A DNA stretch of 64,000 nt from Ophiura sarsii (GCA_035610835.1 CM069452.1:64690368-64754367); one strand, 5' to 3'; positions 1 to 11,326 are shown, numbered from the stretch's first letter. Notes: a model not told the origin generated them from the sequence alone. Numbers and translations are program-made.

Positions 1-925
1 TTTTCTAGTCACTTACCTCGTGAATTTCACGTAAGGGGGGGGGGGGGGGGGGAGGAGGGCGGGTGGGGTGGCATGGAAGTTTTTCTGAAGAAAAAAGCAC
101 CTTCCTTTCGCCCTCTTCAATATTTTGTTTACTTTTCTCAAAAAGGTCACATTTTCACAAAATTAGTTTTTGAGGAAAAGTGGCACTTTTTTAGATCCAA
201 TTACAATTAGGCCTAACTTTACAAAAACTGATCTCCAATGCATTTAAAAAAATCATTTTAAGTGTCTTTATTTCAATTAAAATTAAAAAAACCTTCTTTC
301 TATGGCTTTCTATTTCAAATGAAATATAAATGATCATTTTATGCATGAACAGTCAATAATTTCCAAATCGTTGAAAAGTGCCACTTTTCCAAGCGTTTCT
401 CCTTTTCATAAGCGTTTCAATCTCTCAAAAAATCCGAGGGTGGGAGGTAGGCTACTTTAGTGGATAAGAGGTTACCGGTACGTGGATGTTCCACCAAGTC
501 CCATTTTCAAAGCCATTTTTTGTAATATATAGGACAATTATGGGTCACCAGTAAACATATGGGTCCATCCCGAAAATTGATAACTGTTTGGCAGGCTGTT
601 TGGGTCTATTTTTATTTTGAATATCTGAGTAGGTTTACCCCCCCCCCCCCCCCCCCCCCCCCCGCCCGAGTTGAAATTATCAATCTAGCTAGCTTACTGC
701 TTATTAGTGAGAAGTGAGGAGCATGCTTGAACGTCCCTTAGGGACCGTCCATTATTTATGGTGGAGGGGGGGGGGGGGGGGGGGCGGAGGTAAACTATAG
801 GGGGGTCATGTAACTTTCATATGTTGAAATAGGGGGGGGGGGGGGTTATGTAACTTTTTATTCTTGAACAGGGGGGGGGGGTTGTGTAAATTTGTTTTAA
901 ACTATAAAGATGGTGATGATTGGAG
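1..925. repeat. Non-coding stretch with G/C homopolymers; starts inside a hAT-MITE-like fragment
   Basis: No gene is visible. The first 50 bases read CTCGTGAATTTCACGTAAG followed by a G run. The same motif and G run occur at about 13918-13950 inside the hAT-type MITE at 13829-14322, so the window probably opens inside a related copy. There is a poly-C run near 640-663. From about 765 to 893 there is a short minisatellite of G runs, each followed by TTATGTAACTTT-like sequence, with a period of roughly 45-50 bases. Confidence 0.55.
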
Positions 926-1346
926 TGATTTTAGAGCAGGCATTCTCAAATGGTGGCGCATCAAGGCATCCTAAGTGGCGCGAGAGTGATTACAATTTGT
1001 TTTAAAAATAAATCATATCATGATATAGCCAGATTTCATAGGCCTATGACTGTCAGATGTATAAAGACAGCAATTTTCCGCACGCTACGCGCGCATATCC
1101 CCTCAAAAGAGTATTATTAGTTATTATGTTGCCTACATAATATATGTCAAAATATTTTGTAAAGGGAATTGCCATTGTAAATTCTAAAAAATATGACCAA
1201 GTGGATCGCTTCAACAAGTTGGTTACTAAAATGTGGCGCATCAGCAAATCTAGTATGCTGGTTCCCTGCACCCTGGATCCCCGGCCCAACTTATCCATAG
1301 GTGCAGGTACGGGCAAATCAATTGCCGGCCGTAACCGTAAGTTCAA
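926..1346. other. Unassigned stretch, possible hAT end at 937
   Basis: No convincing gene. CAGGCATTCTCAAATGGTGG at about 937 resembles hAT element termini, but I found no matching right end. Bases 1244-1310 form one arm of an inverted repeat whose other arm is 3648-3711. Confidence 0.3.
1244..1310 (+). repeat. Left arm of inverted repeat (partner 3648-3711)
   Basis: Shared blocks in opposite orientation include CAGCAAATCTAG, CCAGCATA, GGTTCCCTGCA, AACTTATCCATAG and TGCAGGTAC. The two arms enclose both copies of the identical 460-bp MITE. Confidence 0.6.
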
Positions 1347-1806
1347 GGGGGCACTACACTAAATCCTTCCGCGTTTGGTGTAGGGTTCGGAGAAATAGTA
1401 CCTATATCAATTTGATCATCGTCCCAGGGGAAGCAAATAGAAGTAAATCTTGCTTATTTTTTATGAAAAAGATAGAATAGAACCTCAGCATTGCTAATGT
1501 GGTCAAAAATCGTCGGAATCGAATACGCACGGGAGCCTAGGCTGCGGAAGGATATCGTTGCCGGAACCGGTGAGGAAGCGAAAATATCGGTTTAAAATGG
1601 TGAGGGCGCTGTTTAGGTGCCCGTAGCGAAAAATTTCATCTAGATGGGTCAAGAAAAATCAAGTTTAAAATAAAATTCAACACATATCTAATACATTCAT
1701 GCGAAATAAAAACTTCCATCATTGTTACGTGGGGTAAAAATACGGTCTTGAAAAAGGGCCGAAACGCGTGTATTTCAATGGGAGACGTATTTAGTGGTGT
1801 GCCCCC
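1347..1806 (+). mobile_element. MITE copy A (460 bp, GGGGGCAC ends)
   Basis: Begins GGGGGCACTACACTAAAT and ends ATTTAGTGGTGTGCCCCC, giving imperfect terminal inverted repeats. I read it as base-for-base identical to 2884-3343. It has no coding capacity, so it is a non-autonomous DNA element. The identity implies recent mobilisation, duplication or gene conversion. Confidence 0.8.
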
Positions 1807-2883
1807 TTCGAAGACGTGTTGTTTTTGGCCTATTATGGTACCTTTTACTTGAAAAACTCTCATTTTCACTCTATTTTCGCAGTTTTATTTGTCAATAAAG
1901 TTTCTTAAGATTACTACCATTAGGATAAAAGTACAATACAATATTTTAAATCAAATCTAAACACAATCATGCTAGCCTTGGCCACTAAACTTTTGACGAA
2001 TCATCAAAAGGGGCATTGTACTCTATGGTTAGCGGTGATAGATTGACGGATGAGCAGTAGATACTGTCAAAACTACAGCATACCTAACCAGAAATGTTTT
2101 AGAAATTGAAGTTGGTTCGTATATTGGGTGTATTGTAGGAACAAGGATATGGTTACCACCGGTGTCACCTGCGGTATCCTGGACACAGGGAGGTAATCAC
2201 CACGCTTCCAAGAGCCGTGTACATCTTACAGAACCGCAGACCTGACCTGACATGCATGGGAGAAACGCCATGCCGGGGGGGGGGGGGGGGGGGGGGGTCC
2301 CATAGAGTGTGTCAAGCGGACGTGCGCAGAAGGCGACCACTTGGTGTTAGGATCTTCGACAGAAAACAAGAGGAGAATCACATGCCACGGTTTGAAGAAT
2401 TACAGCGGGTGTTCACCTCCATGTATCACCACATGAATTGAAAGATCACACATGAAATATCTCTCAAACAGACCCTTTTAAACCCAAACAGCTCTTCTAG
2501 AGCTACCATTACTGAAAACTAGAGAATAGTGAATTTGTGTCGGACTTTGTCTGTATGTAATATTATAATCAAATGTTTATTAAATGTTAAGTTAGTTCGT
2601 ATTACATTATTCACGAAACAATTGATAATGCATACACTATAGTTCGCCAAAATCGATGTCAGCCCAGATGGTGCCGGACCAGATGGTGCCGGACTGGGTG
2701 ATTTCTTGCATTTATACACGATTTATGAACATTTGGGACATCATCATTTTTCAGAAAAATGCTCTTATTTGAGAACCACAGATCGCACAGAGGTATGCTT
2801 TGGCAATTTATCTTAGAAATACTTGTTCTTTCGAAATATGTAGAAAAAAGAATGAAAACTCAAAAAAAGTTTTGCTTCTAAAA
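1807..2883. other. Spacer between the two MITE copies, no gene seen
   Basis: I see no gene. It holds a poly-G run at about 2275-2297 and a short direct duplication (GATGGTGCCGGACCA, then GATGGTGCCGGAC) at about 2668-2695. The short open frames here lack splice context and recognisable domains. Confidence 0.4.
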
Positions 2884-3343
2884 GGGGGCACTACACTAAA
2901 TCCTTCCGCGTTTGGTGTAGGGTTCGGAGAAATAGTACCTATATCAATTTGATCATCGTCCCAGGGGAAGCAAATAGAAGTAAATCTTGCTTATTTTTTA
3001 TGAAAAAGATAGAATAGAACCTCAGCATTGCTAATGTGGTCAAAAATCGTCGGAATCGAATACGCACGGGAGCCTAGGCTGCGGAAGGATATCGTTGCCG
3101 GAACCGGTGAGGAAGCGAAAATATCGGTTTAAAATGGTGAGGGCGCTGTTTAGGTGCCCGTAGCGAAAAATTTCATCTAGATGGGTCAAGAAAAATCAAG
3201 TTTAAAATAAAATTCAACACATATCTAATACATTCATGCGAAATAAAAACTTCCATCATTGTTACGTGGGGTAAAAATACGGTCTTGAAAAAGGGCCGAA
3301 ACGCGTGTATTTCAATGGGAGACGTATTTAGTGGTGTGCCCCC
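2884..3343 (+). mobile_element. MITE copy B (460 bp, GGGGGCAC ends)
   Basis: Second copy of the element at 1347-1806, same orientation, with different flanking sequence on both sides. The sharp loss of similarity at the GGGGG and CCCCC ends defines the boundaries. Confidence 0.8.
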
Positions 3344-3647
3344 TTCAACACATTGCATTGTCGCTCTGTTATGGTATACGGTAAATAACGATCAACACAC
3401 TGTAGCTGAGATACCACATCGAACGCTGAAGCGTCATTGTCGCGCTGCCATAGATACGGCGCGATGGGGAACGCGCTATGACATGCGTGCATGTGCGTGT
3501 GAAGTCCGGCGCTGTGGTTAGCGCCGATACACGTGTAGTTTGTGCCAATCAGCAAATTTGTTATCATTCTAAGCGTGACGCTGGCTTGATCGAATTTATT
3601 TGTGGATTTTTTATGGCAGCAAATCAGCTTCGAGTGGAAATCGGCGC

Positions 3648-3711
3648 GTACCTGCATCTATGGATAAGTTGTGTGGAGCCCATAGATGCAGGGAACCAGC
3701 ATACAAATCTA
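3648..3711 (-). repeat. Right arm of inverted repeat (partner 1244-1310)
   Basis: Reads GTACCTGCA, CTATGGATAAGTT, TGCAGGGAACC, CAGCATAC, AAATCTAG, the reverse complement of the left arm with small gaps. Confidence 0.6.
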
Positions 3712-4335
3712 GTTGAGAAAGCCTGTTTTAGAGGCTATTTTGGAGTGTAATTTTTTTTTTCTTCTGCGCTTCGCGCATATTTTCTTAAAACCTTTCGAAT
3801 TCTTTTTGTTACCTATATCACACTCTGCTGTCTGTTTCTTTAAATTTATATGACCGCCTCTTTTCCTTTTTACAATCTGAATTTTTATTAAGCCTGGCCC
3901 GAGCATTTTGTTTGAGCTTGGTCCTTCCCTTCCGAGGACCCAAGCGTGTGTCCGTACGGACCGACCGTGTAAACAAACAATTTCTACTGTAATAACGCAC
4001 GCTGCATTTCGAAACTAGAAACACAGCCTCCCTGCAACGCTATAGACCGCGACCGCAAGGGGCGACTTTTAAGTTATCAACTTCTGAAAGTGTGCCGCCC
4101 GCGACTGGCCTTCGGTTGTAGAGCGCTGATCACTGCAGACACTGACCATGGATGGCACAATATGCAACGTTAATTGTATAATACAAGTATTTGATTCAAT
4201 GAAGCAAAATCATGCTGTAAGTGTATAGTAAAACCTTCCATAAACATGATAAATACAGCCCGGATGCATTTAGGCCTATAACTGAGTCTCGAGACCGTAA
4301 TGTACAGGTATTAGTTCAGTACGGTACAGAATTAA
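3712..4335. other. No gene or repeat recognised
   Basis: AT-rich to mixed unique sequence. I see no coding signal, splice-bounded exon or repeat here. Confidence 0.3.
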
Positions 4336-4575
4336 CATGACGTGACTATAAACACCAATCGCGTGATTAACACTAACGAACGTTATTTATAAACACCAAT
4401 CGTGTGAAGTGTGATTAACACTACGTGATCTATAAACACCAATCACGTGATTTATACCAATCGTGTGAAGTGTGATTAACACTACGTGATCTATAAACAC
4501 CAATCACGTGATTTATAAACACCAATCGCGTGATTTATAAACACAGCGTGACGTGACGTGACGTGACGTGACATG
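4336..4575 (+). repeat. Tandem repeats TATAAACACCAATC..CGTGAT and (GTGAC)n
   Basis: Five or more variants of TATAAACACCAATCACGTGA with intervening GTGTGAAGTGTGATTAACAC run from about 4347 to 4545. They are followed by about five GTGAC pentamers at 4548-4572. CACGTG and TGACGTGA resemble E-box and CRE-type sites, but the regularity points to a local minisatellite. Confidence 0.7.
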
Positions 4576-4994
4576 AGTATTCGGTACAAGCCGAATTATT
4601 CAACATTGGTGTGAGGGGAGGATCGATCGGACAATGACTGAAAACTATATGGTAATCAGTGAGAATCCCTCGTGTCGATATTTTCTTATTTGGGCACTAT
4701 AATCAGTGAGCCAATTATTATACTGAAGGCTTCAAAGGCTGTGATCATCCGGTTTGTAGATTCTAAGAGGGGCCATCTAGTGTTAGTATGCTAAAGAAAC
4801 GACGAGGCGTCGCCAATTTAAAGGAAGTGAACCCAGAACTCCTCCCTCTGAACCGGTATGCGACTACAAATAAGTTTTTTCAAGAAAAAAATGATTTTTT
4901 TTCTTCTTCTTCAATCGTTAGAATTTATCAATCAATATTTACCGTTTATGAAATTAAATCAACAACTCTCCTGTGACAAAACAAAAAAATTCTC
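4576..4994. other. No gene or repeat recognised
   Basis: Unique sequence with one short open frame (4788-4976) that has no recognisable domain and ends in low-complexity sequence. Confidence 0.3.
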
Positions 4995-5270
4995 TCACTG
5001 GGATTCGAACCGCAGACCTCTCTCACACCGGTGAAGACCCATCGATGTTCAATCAAGCTTCACGACATGCGCTAAATGCCTATCTATCTGTAGGCGACAA
5101 CGTACACATACTGAGGAGCTATCTGTCCTGCCATCGTGCCGTCAAATGATGTTTGACTCTTCAAGCCAATACATCCACCATGCATGTCTGGGCCCATAAT
5201 GAAACCCAATCGAACACCAAGGGTAAACCGGGAGAGCGCTCTAACCAATTGAGCCACAAGAGATCGCTGA
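4995..5270 (-). repeat. tRNA-like sequence split by about 200 bp (tRNA relic or SINE head)
   Basis: On the minus strand, TGGCTCAATTGGTTAGAGCG at about 5233-5252 matches the D-arm/A-box of a tRNA. GCGGTTCGAATCCCA at about 4999-5013 matches a T-arm/B-box. The spacing is about 220 bases instead of about 35, so the anticodon region is replaced by unrelated sequence. This is far longer than a normal tRNA intron. A pseudogene with an insertion or an unusual SINE promoter is more likely than a working tRNA gene. Confidence 0.5.
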
Positions 5271-5665
5271 CCTTCAGTGGTGAATTTTAAGACTTTGTAT
5301 AAAACGCGGTAAACGTCTGCTTTTATTTTTTATTTTGTAAAACAAAATTAAAACATTTCGCGAATGAATCAATTTTATTGAGAATTCTGCAGTGAGCATT
5401 TATTTTCCAACCACTTGCAAATGTTATCAATCTCATAACAAAAACGTACACAAATATTCTAAACATTTCCACAATTTGGTACCCTTAAGCGAGGTATTAC
5501 TACTATTAGGCCAGGGTAAAGGGTAGACACAAAGACGTGAAAGGTCACGAGCAGTGAACCGCCGCGCCGCGGGAGCAGTATAAAGAGTGATTGTATGGTG
5601 AGTTACGGATTACAACGATAGAGTTATTATGGGTAAGACGTAATTCTGGGTATACCATCAATATA
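5271..5665. other. No gene or repeat recognised
   Basis: AT-rich unique sequence. I see nothing assignable. Confidence 0.3.
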
Positions 5666-5666
5666 C

Positions 5667-5896
5667 ACTGAGCCAAAAAAGAAACTTATACAATTTTAAC
5701 AGATCACCATAGGGTCAGTGCACATTTCTCTTGTGTCATTGAAGCAAACAATTGGTTATTGACTGCCATTTGAAGCAATACATTGCAGTAATATTGTATC
5801 CAAATTTGGTACATTTTCATGCACAGAATTTTATTTGGTGATCTGTTAAAATTGTATAAGTTTCTTTTTTTTATAAGTTTCTTTTTTTGGCTCAGT
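5667..5896 (+). mobile_element. MITE, mariner-like ends (ACTGAGCCAAAAAAG)
   Basis: Begins ACTGAGCCAAAAAAGAAACT, continuing through ATACAATTTTAACAGATCAC. It ends with the reverse complement of the same sequence, in which an ATAAGTTTCTTTTTTT segment is duplicated. Arms are about 40 bases with 110-130 bases between them. A related end, ATACACTGAGCTCAAAAA, is at about 28722. Termini of this kind occur in Tc1/mariner-derived MITEs; that assignment is inference. Confidence 0.7.
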
Positions 5897-7170
5897 TTAA
5901 TAGCCTACCTAAGACCCGACATTATAATGTTTCGTATTGCAAAGCATGTTGCGAATATTTTCGTTGGGTGGTATGGGAGTAAGCAATATTATGTATGCTG
6001 GTCAGAAGTCACAAACTGGTCCAAAAATTGTTTCACTTCTAATAATGTTGAGAAATGCACCAATTCTGATTAAACGGGACAAAACTTAAGTTTTACATAC
6101 TTAATGACCCACAAACTATATATTGTTGGAAAGCTTATGATTCAAGGTTTTTCATTTTTGCAAAAACGAATCAAATTATACAGGGTGTGTAACATTTTTA
6201 CAGGCTGGAACATAAAAAAGTTGATCGTTTTTGCTCCTCACAAAATATTTTGATAGTTTGTACAATTATAGGGTTTAGCTGAAGAAAGTCACCAAAATCA
6301 GAACAACCACAGAAGGTGCTACCAAAATTTGCTAAGAATCACCTGCCCAAAATGTACTCAGGAAAAGTACAGGGTGTCTAAAAGTATGATGAAATAATGC
6401 ATAAAATGAAGGTTTGTATATAATATTCTATGAAATTTAGTTAGCATGGACTATTTAATTTAAAGGAAAATGGTTATCAAAATGAACTACATGAATATCA
6501 TTGAAGTTCCTTTTATTTTGAATACAGGGTGGTCCAAAATAGGTCTAAATAGCAAATTTTTCATAAATCTATGAACAATTCTGTGAAGAAACACTTCTGG
6601 CTTTTTTAGTTAAATGTTTTCCTAACCAGGGTAGAAAAGGACCGAAGAGTCACACAAATGAAATAGAGAGACTGCGATTTGGCCATTGTTTAATCAATAA
6701 AATGAATAAAACTGTGTATTTTTAACATTAAAACACTCCCTGAATTGAACATCATATTCTAGTAGAGAATGTCTAGATAACAATTCAATATTATTATTCG
6801 TAGTAGCAGGCACATGTTATTAACACATATGAGAAGTTTGAAAACTTTCCTATGTATACTTTTAAAATGGCATCAATTTCAAAAGTTCTAGTTTTCCGCT
6901 ATTTTGTGTAGAAACCTATGGGCGCCTCATCCACCGGCGCCTCATCCACCGGCCCCACCCTTGACTCACTCGACGTTTAGATTGATAACTTCACTGTTGC
7001 TAAACATGTGGCTTTTTATTCGGTAGCTGGATAAATTGCCTTTAATATGATACCAAAAAGTTATGTTTTTTTGACAACTTCTATTTAAAATAGAGACACG
7101 TATCACGATTTTAAGGATTTTTTGAAACGGCCCCACCTTATTTGATATACCTATTAGTGACCTGTGACCT
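5897..7170. other. Gene-free AT-rich stretch with TACAGGGTG motifs
   Basis: ACAGGGTG-type motifs at about 6180, 6370 and 6523 resemble ends of small DNA elements, but I could not pair them. A short GGCGCCTCATCCACC direct duplication sits at about 6912-6945. No gene seen. Confidence 0.35.
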
Positions 7171-7172
7171 GC

Positions 7173-7245
7173 TATATCATTTTAATTATCAGAGATTCAA
7201 CAACAACAAATGTAAATTAGGTATATTTGTCAAATGTTGCTTTAT
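7173..7245 (+). repeat. Left direct repeat flanking the TATCGATA array (partner 8542-8614)
   Basis: The segment from TATATCATTTTAATTATCAG to CAAATGTTGCTTTAT is repeated in the same orientation at 8542-8614 with a few changes. Confidence 0.75.
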
Positions 7246-7257
7246 GGCGTACAATTA

Positions 7258-7860
7258 GGCTCGAAAAACATAGTTTATCGATAAACTCATGTATATCAAA
7301 GTTAAAAACTGTGTTTTTCGTGCGAAAAACATAGTTTATCGATAAACTCAGTTTATCAAATCGAAAAACTGTGTTTTTCGAGCGAAAAACAGTGTTTATC
7401 GATAAACTGATTTGATTGATAAACACTGTTTTTCGCTCGAAAAACATAGTTTATCGATTATCCCTGTTAATCAAATTGAAAAACAGTGTTTATCAGATTT
7501 TCGGAGTACATATTTGTTACCCGTGCGAAAAACAGTGTTTATCGATAAACTCGGTTTACAGTTTATCGATAAACACTGTTCTTCGCTCGAAAAACATAGT
7601 TTATCGATAAACTCAGTTTATCAAATCGAAAAACTGTGTTTTTCGAGCGAAAAACAGTGTTTATCGATAAACTGTAAACCGAGTTTATCGATAAACACTG
7701 TTTATAAACTATAAACTATAAACTGAGTATCGATAAACTGATTTGATTGATAAACACTGTTTTTCGCTCGAAAAATATAGGCCTTAGTATATCGATAAAC
7801 TCAGTTAATCAAATAGAAAAACAGTGTTTATCAGATTTTCGGAGTACATATTTGTTACCC
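7258..7860. repeat. Tandem array of GTTTATCGATAAAC palindromes
   Basis: About a dozen copies of the 14-base palindrome GTTTATCGATAAAC (some imperfect) alternate with CGAAAAACAGTGTT or its complement, so the array reads almost the same on both strands. A block ending CAGATTTTCGGAGTACATAT occurs at about 7494 and again at about 7833. The short Phe/Lys/Ser-rich frames across it are by-products of the repeat. Confidence 0.85.
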
Positions 7861-8541
7861 AAATGACCTTAATTGACCCATACATGACCCCTCATGTGAC
7901 CCCCATACCATGTCCACGTAACCATGTCCACGTAATCTCTATCTCGGTGTCTCAAATAAATGTATTCATTTATTCTAAACAACAGAGACATATATTTTGG
8001 AATGCTTTGGCAGTTGAATATTCAGGTCCCGATTTTACCGATTTTCTAAACCAGTTCAAACACAAAAATGAACACATTTAAATGAAATTCATAGCAAGGA
8101 TACATTGTTAGCTATTAACTAAATTTTGTTTCATTCAAATTGATGATTCAAAACGGGAGATAAGTGTTTTTTTCCCAAATTCTAAGAAATTAAACCTGTT
8201 CCAACTTCTACATTACTATAACTATGAAAGTAAGTTCACAGTGCTTGATTGCTGTATGAATTTGTTTGATGTGCAACGCTATGTTATATTTTAATCGTTT
8301 TCAAGAAAAGAGACGTAACGAGCATTATTGAGATAAGTGTTACTGTTTAACACAATGTCGACTAAAATGTTTGGAAATTATTGTTTTAAACGAGCTTGAT
8401 TTGATAAGAACAGATCTCATTTCTATTTCTTGCGTTAAAAAACAGGGTTAAAACACTTAACAATTAGTGCGTATACCTAAATTAATTGTTATGAATATGT
8501 TTGCGCAATACTGTTATATCACAACATCGCAATATATTTTG
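7861..8541. other. Unique stretch between array and right direct repeat
   Basis: No gene seen. A short duplication, CCATGTCCACGTAA, occurs at about 7910-7936. Confidence 0.3.
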
Positions 8542-8614
8542 TATATCATTTTAATTATCAGAGATTCAACAACAAAATATGTAAATTAGGTATATTTGTC
8601 AAATGGTGCTTTAT
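8542..8614 (+). repeat. Right direct repeat (partner 7173-7245)
   Basis: Second copy of the 73-base repeat that brackets the palindrome array. It suggests either a duplication or an insertion between direct repeats. Confidence 0.75.
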
Positions 8615-8851
8615 TTATAAAATCTCAACAGGTATCAAGTTTCATGTTGTGTGAATAACTCACTTAAAGGGCCACTACTAGAGATGTGTTGGAGGCTGCG
8701 CTCTCAATTATGATAAAAACTGGGAATAGTATATTTTTATAATTGTATTACATGTATGAACTTACACCTATAAGGATTAAAACAAATCAGCCCTCTTTGT
8801 ACAAGAAAACGTCGATTTTTAAAAATGCTCGTAGAGCCGCAACGAGCATTT

Positions 8852-9306
8852 CGTCAGGCTGCTTCGATAATTGCCTAACTCACTTTTCAGCAAAACTGAG
8901 TTTTTTGCATAAATCATGACTTCATTACATTATGCACATGCTGTTATAATACCTAAGTCATTGACCAATCAAAAGTGTTGATAAATGAAGAGTTTTGTTT
9001 AAAAAAAGGGCCACCAGACCACTCCAACATGTTACTCATTTTGCATTATTGAATTTGCATTGACAAATCCATGGAATTAATCAAATTATTGTATGGCTGT
9101 GTTCATCTGTTTCTATATGACTTGGATTAGTGCATCCATGCACACCAATTGAGGCATCAACAATCAAAGGCACATTCCACATAATGAATATCCATCCATC
9201 AATAGTACAAAATGAGTAACAGGTACACAGGTAACAGGTTTCATACTTTTGTTGTTTTCTAAGAACTAGAAAAAATGAGTTAGGCAATTATCGAAGCAGG
9301 CTGACG
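8852..9306 (+). mobile_element. Nested MITE 1 (455 bp, CGTCAGSCTGCTTCG ends)
   Basis: Ends CGTCAGGCTGCTTCGATAAT and, reverse-complemented on the right, CGTCAGCCTGCTTCGATAAT. The inverted repeat continues through TGCCTAACTCA, about 31 bases with one mismatch. The uninterrupted relative at 26794-27197 gives the empty site and implies a short target duplication of about 4 bases (ATTT). No coding capacity. Confidence 0.8.
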
Positions 9307-9376
9307 ATTTTACGTCCGACAGTATCCCAGTAGTACGCGTGATACATAACGCGAGCCATATAATTTGCATAGAGGG

Positions 9377-9880
9377 TTGCACACCGCCAAATACATCTCC
9401 CATAGGTTTACACGTGAAATGCACAATTTTAAAATGGATATTTTTCGACGTTATAAGAAACTGGTATCTTGAAATTTGGTTTCAACTTGAAGATGAAAGC
9501 CATGACTACTAACTCAACAACTCATATATGGGGGGTAACCGGCATTTTTTTTGAGCTAGAGCCTTTTCAAAAAGTACGAGTTGAGTTTTCCTGGTCACAC
9601 GCAATTGTTGATTTAGATGATGGCGTCAGATACCGGAAATGACCTGAACACAAATGTGTCTGTTAAAATATTAAAAAATCATCATTGCATCAATTTTTTT
9701 GGACCTGAAGAACGCTAATGTGTCTGTCAAAATTCACACTATATTAATTTCGCCATAACATGTAGTAAATACGCTAATTTAAAACTGTAATTTACAATAG
9801 GTCTCCCGTTTCGGCATAGAAACGGGCCGGTTTTGGATTATTGCCTCAAAGGGCCAGACGTTATTTAGTGGTGTGAAACC
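9377..9880 (+). mobile_element. Nested MITE 2 (504 bp) with AGAGGG target duplication
   Basis: AGAGGG precedes the insert at 9371-9376 and follows it at 9881-9886; the uninterrupted relative has it once. The ends (TTGCACACCGCCAAATACAT and, reverse-complemented, GGTTTCACACCACTAAATAA) are diverged versions of the GGGGGCAC family at 1347 and 2884. It therefore looks like an older member of that family. Confidence 0.65.
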
Positions 9881-10251
9881 AGAGGGCGTTTTTCAATAAA
9901 TAGCGATGAAATTGTTTTAATCAAGTTTTGCTGTGTTTTTGATAGTAGAAACAACAATAATGGCAATTTTTAATGTTCATCTTAAATTCTGAAGTAAATT
10001 TTTAAACAGTTACATTTTTAAACACCTAATGTCCCTTTAAACTGCAGTAATGGTAACATCCGCCAAAACGACTCCAGGTGGTAAAAACCAGGGGTCCTGT
10101 AGGGAATGCCGGACACTCACAGTATATCCAGCTCTGGCTGCCAGCTACACAGCATCAGGGTTGAAATACCGCCCTCTAACTTTCAGGAGAATTGTTTTGT
10201 CTGGTATGACGCTGTGAAAAGATACATTGAGGGAGCACGCAAAAATAGCTC

Positions 10252-10418
10252 CCCACAGACGACGATGGACACGGGTGTATTCACGAATATTCAGGTTAAA
10301 ATTATGCGAACGAGGTTACGTGATCAAGTGAATGGAACGAACGCTTAGCAACGGTTTAAATTCAAAAATTGATACTGACACTGTGGATGGTTAGCCATCC
10401 ACAGTGGTTTTAGGATAG
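10252..10418 (+). repeat. Dispersed repeat (inverted relative at 22569-22728)
   Basis: The reverse complement shares TCCTAAAACCACTG, GTGTCAGTATCA, CTTGATCAC, TAACCTCGT and GAATATTCGTGA with 22569-22728, in the same order. Divergence is substantial, so the two are old copies. Confidence 0.65.
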
Positions 10419-10850
10419 TTACAACGTGTGATGAACTTTATGGGGTCTTCAAAATCAATTGTTACATTGAAACCAACGGAAATTCAAAATTAACGGCCAT
10501 TCGTGTCCACAGTCATCTGGCTCCCCATAGGCTTTACACACAAATGTCGGTCTATTAAAACCGCTCTATTTCAAAACTTCACCGGTCAATTTTTGTGAAC
10601 ATTTGCAATCTTATGCCATAAACGCTTAGGGAAGACATAGCCCATTACTTCAAGATTTTATTGCTCACGCGTGTGACGAGGCACTATCAACCGGTCGTGT
10701 TCACCAGAGTGTAACTATTTGACCTCATTATTTGTGTATATTATAACAGACGACACGTTTTGTGAGAACCGGGCGGAACCGGCGGTTGCCTGGCGGTCGA
10801 GTTTTGACGTGATCCCTTATTTATAACATATCTGAATATCAAGGAAAGTT
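10419..10850. other. No gene recognised
   Basis: Unique sequence. A TAGGGAATGCCGGACACTC motif at about 10098-10116, upstream of this stretch, belongs to the family described at 13469-14545. Confidence 0.3.
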
Positions 10851-11326
10851 CCCAGACAACATACATATATTGGCACAATATTGGCAATATTGGCATTGGC
10901 ATTATCTTGTTGACCAATATTGGGCCAATATTGGTTCCCCATTGGCAATATTGGTATTGGCATTTTATTGGTCACCAATATTGGACCAATATTGGCTTTA
11001 CATTGGCGCTCGTTAATTGGCATCATGTTGGCAACCAATATTGGACCAATATTGGTTTTACATAGGCGCTCGTCAATTGGCATCATGTTGGCAATCAATA
11101 TTGGACCAATATTGGTGACCAATTGAGTGCCAATGCCATTGGCACTCTCTTGGTCACCAATATTGAACCAATATTGGTTTAACATTGGCACTCGTCAATT
11201 GGCATCATGTTGGCAACCAATGTTGGTCCAATAATGGGCACAATATAACAGGGGCGGAAAATGACACCATTGATTTGATATACAAATTCTGACGCGGTCT
11301 AAAAATTGCGGCCGCTGTTAAAAGTT

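Larger units (their letters stand above)
8664..10040 (-). mobile_element. TTAA-flanked MITE carrying two nested insertions
   Basis: Bounded by TTAA at 8664-8667 and 10037-10040, with ends AGGGCCACTA and TAATGTCCCT. Its reverse complement matches the uninterrupted 404-bp copy at 26794-27197, through GTTGGAGGCTGCGC, the CGAGCATTTT block and AAAAACGCCCTC. Relative to that copy it carries insertions at 8852-9306 and 9377-9880. TTAA target sites suggest a piggyBac-type mobiliser, but the ends do not start with CCC, so this stays open. Confidence 0.75.

Noticed and set aside
1053..1362. Overlapping 97- and 72-codon frames on opposite strands
   Set aside because: Neither has a recognisable domain, and they overlap a repeat arm and the edge of a MITE.
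3285..3750. Frames of 78-109 codons on both strands
   Set aside because: Partly inside MITE copy B and the inverted-repeat arm, with no domain or splice evidence.
7217..7714. Frames of 64-100 codons in the TATCGATA array
   Set aside because: Repeat translations on both strands with no domain.
7258..7860. CRISPR-like array
   Set aside because: Repeats are palindromic but spacers are themselves repetitive, and the genome is eukaryotic.
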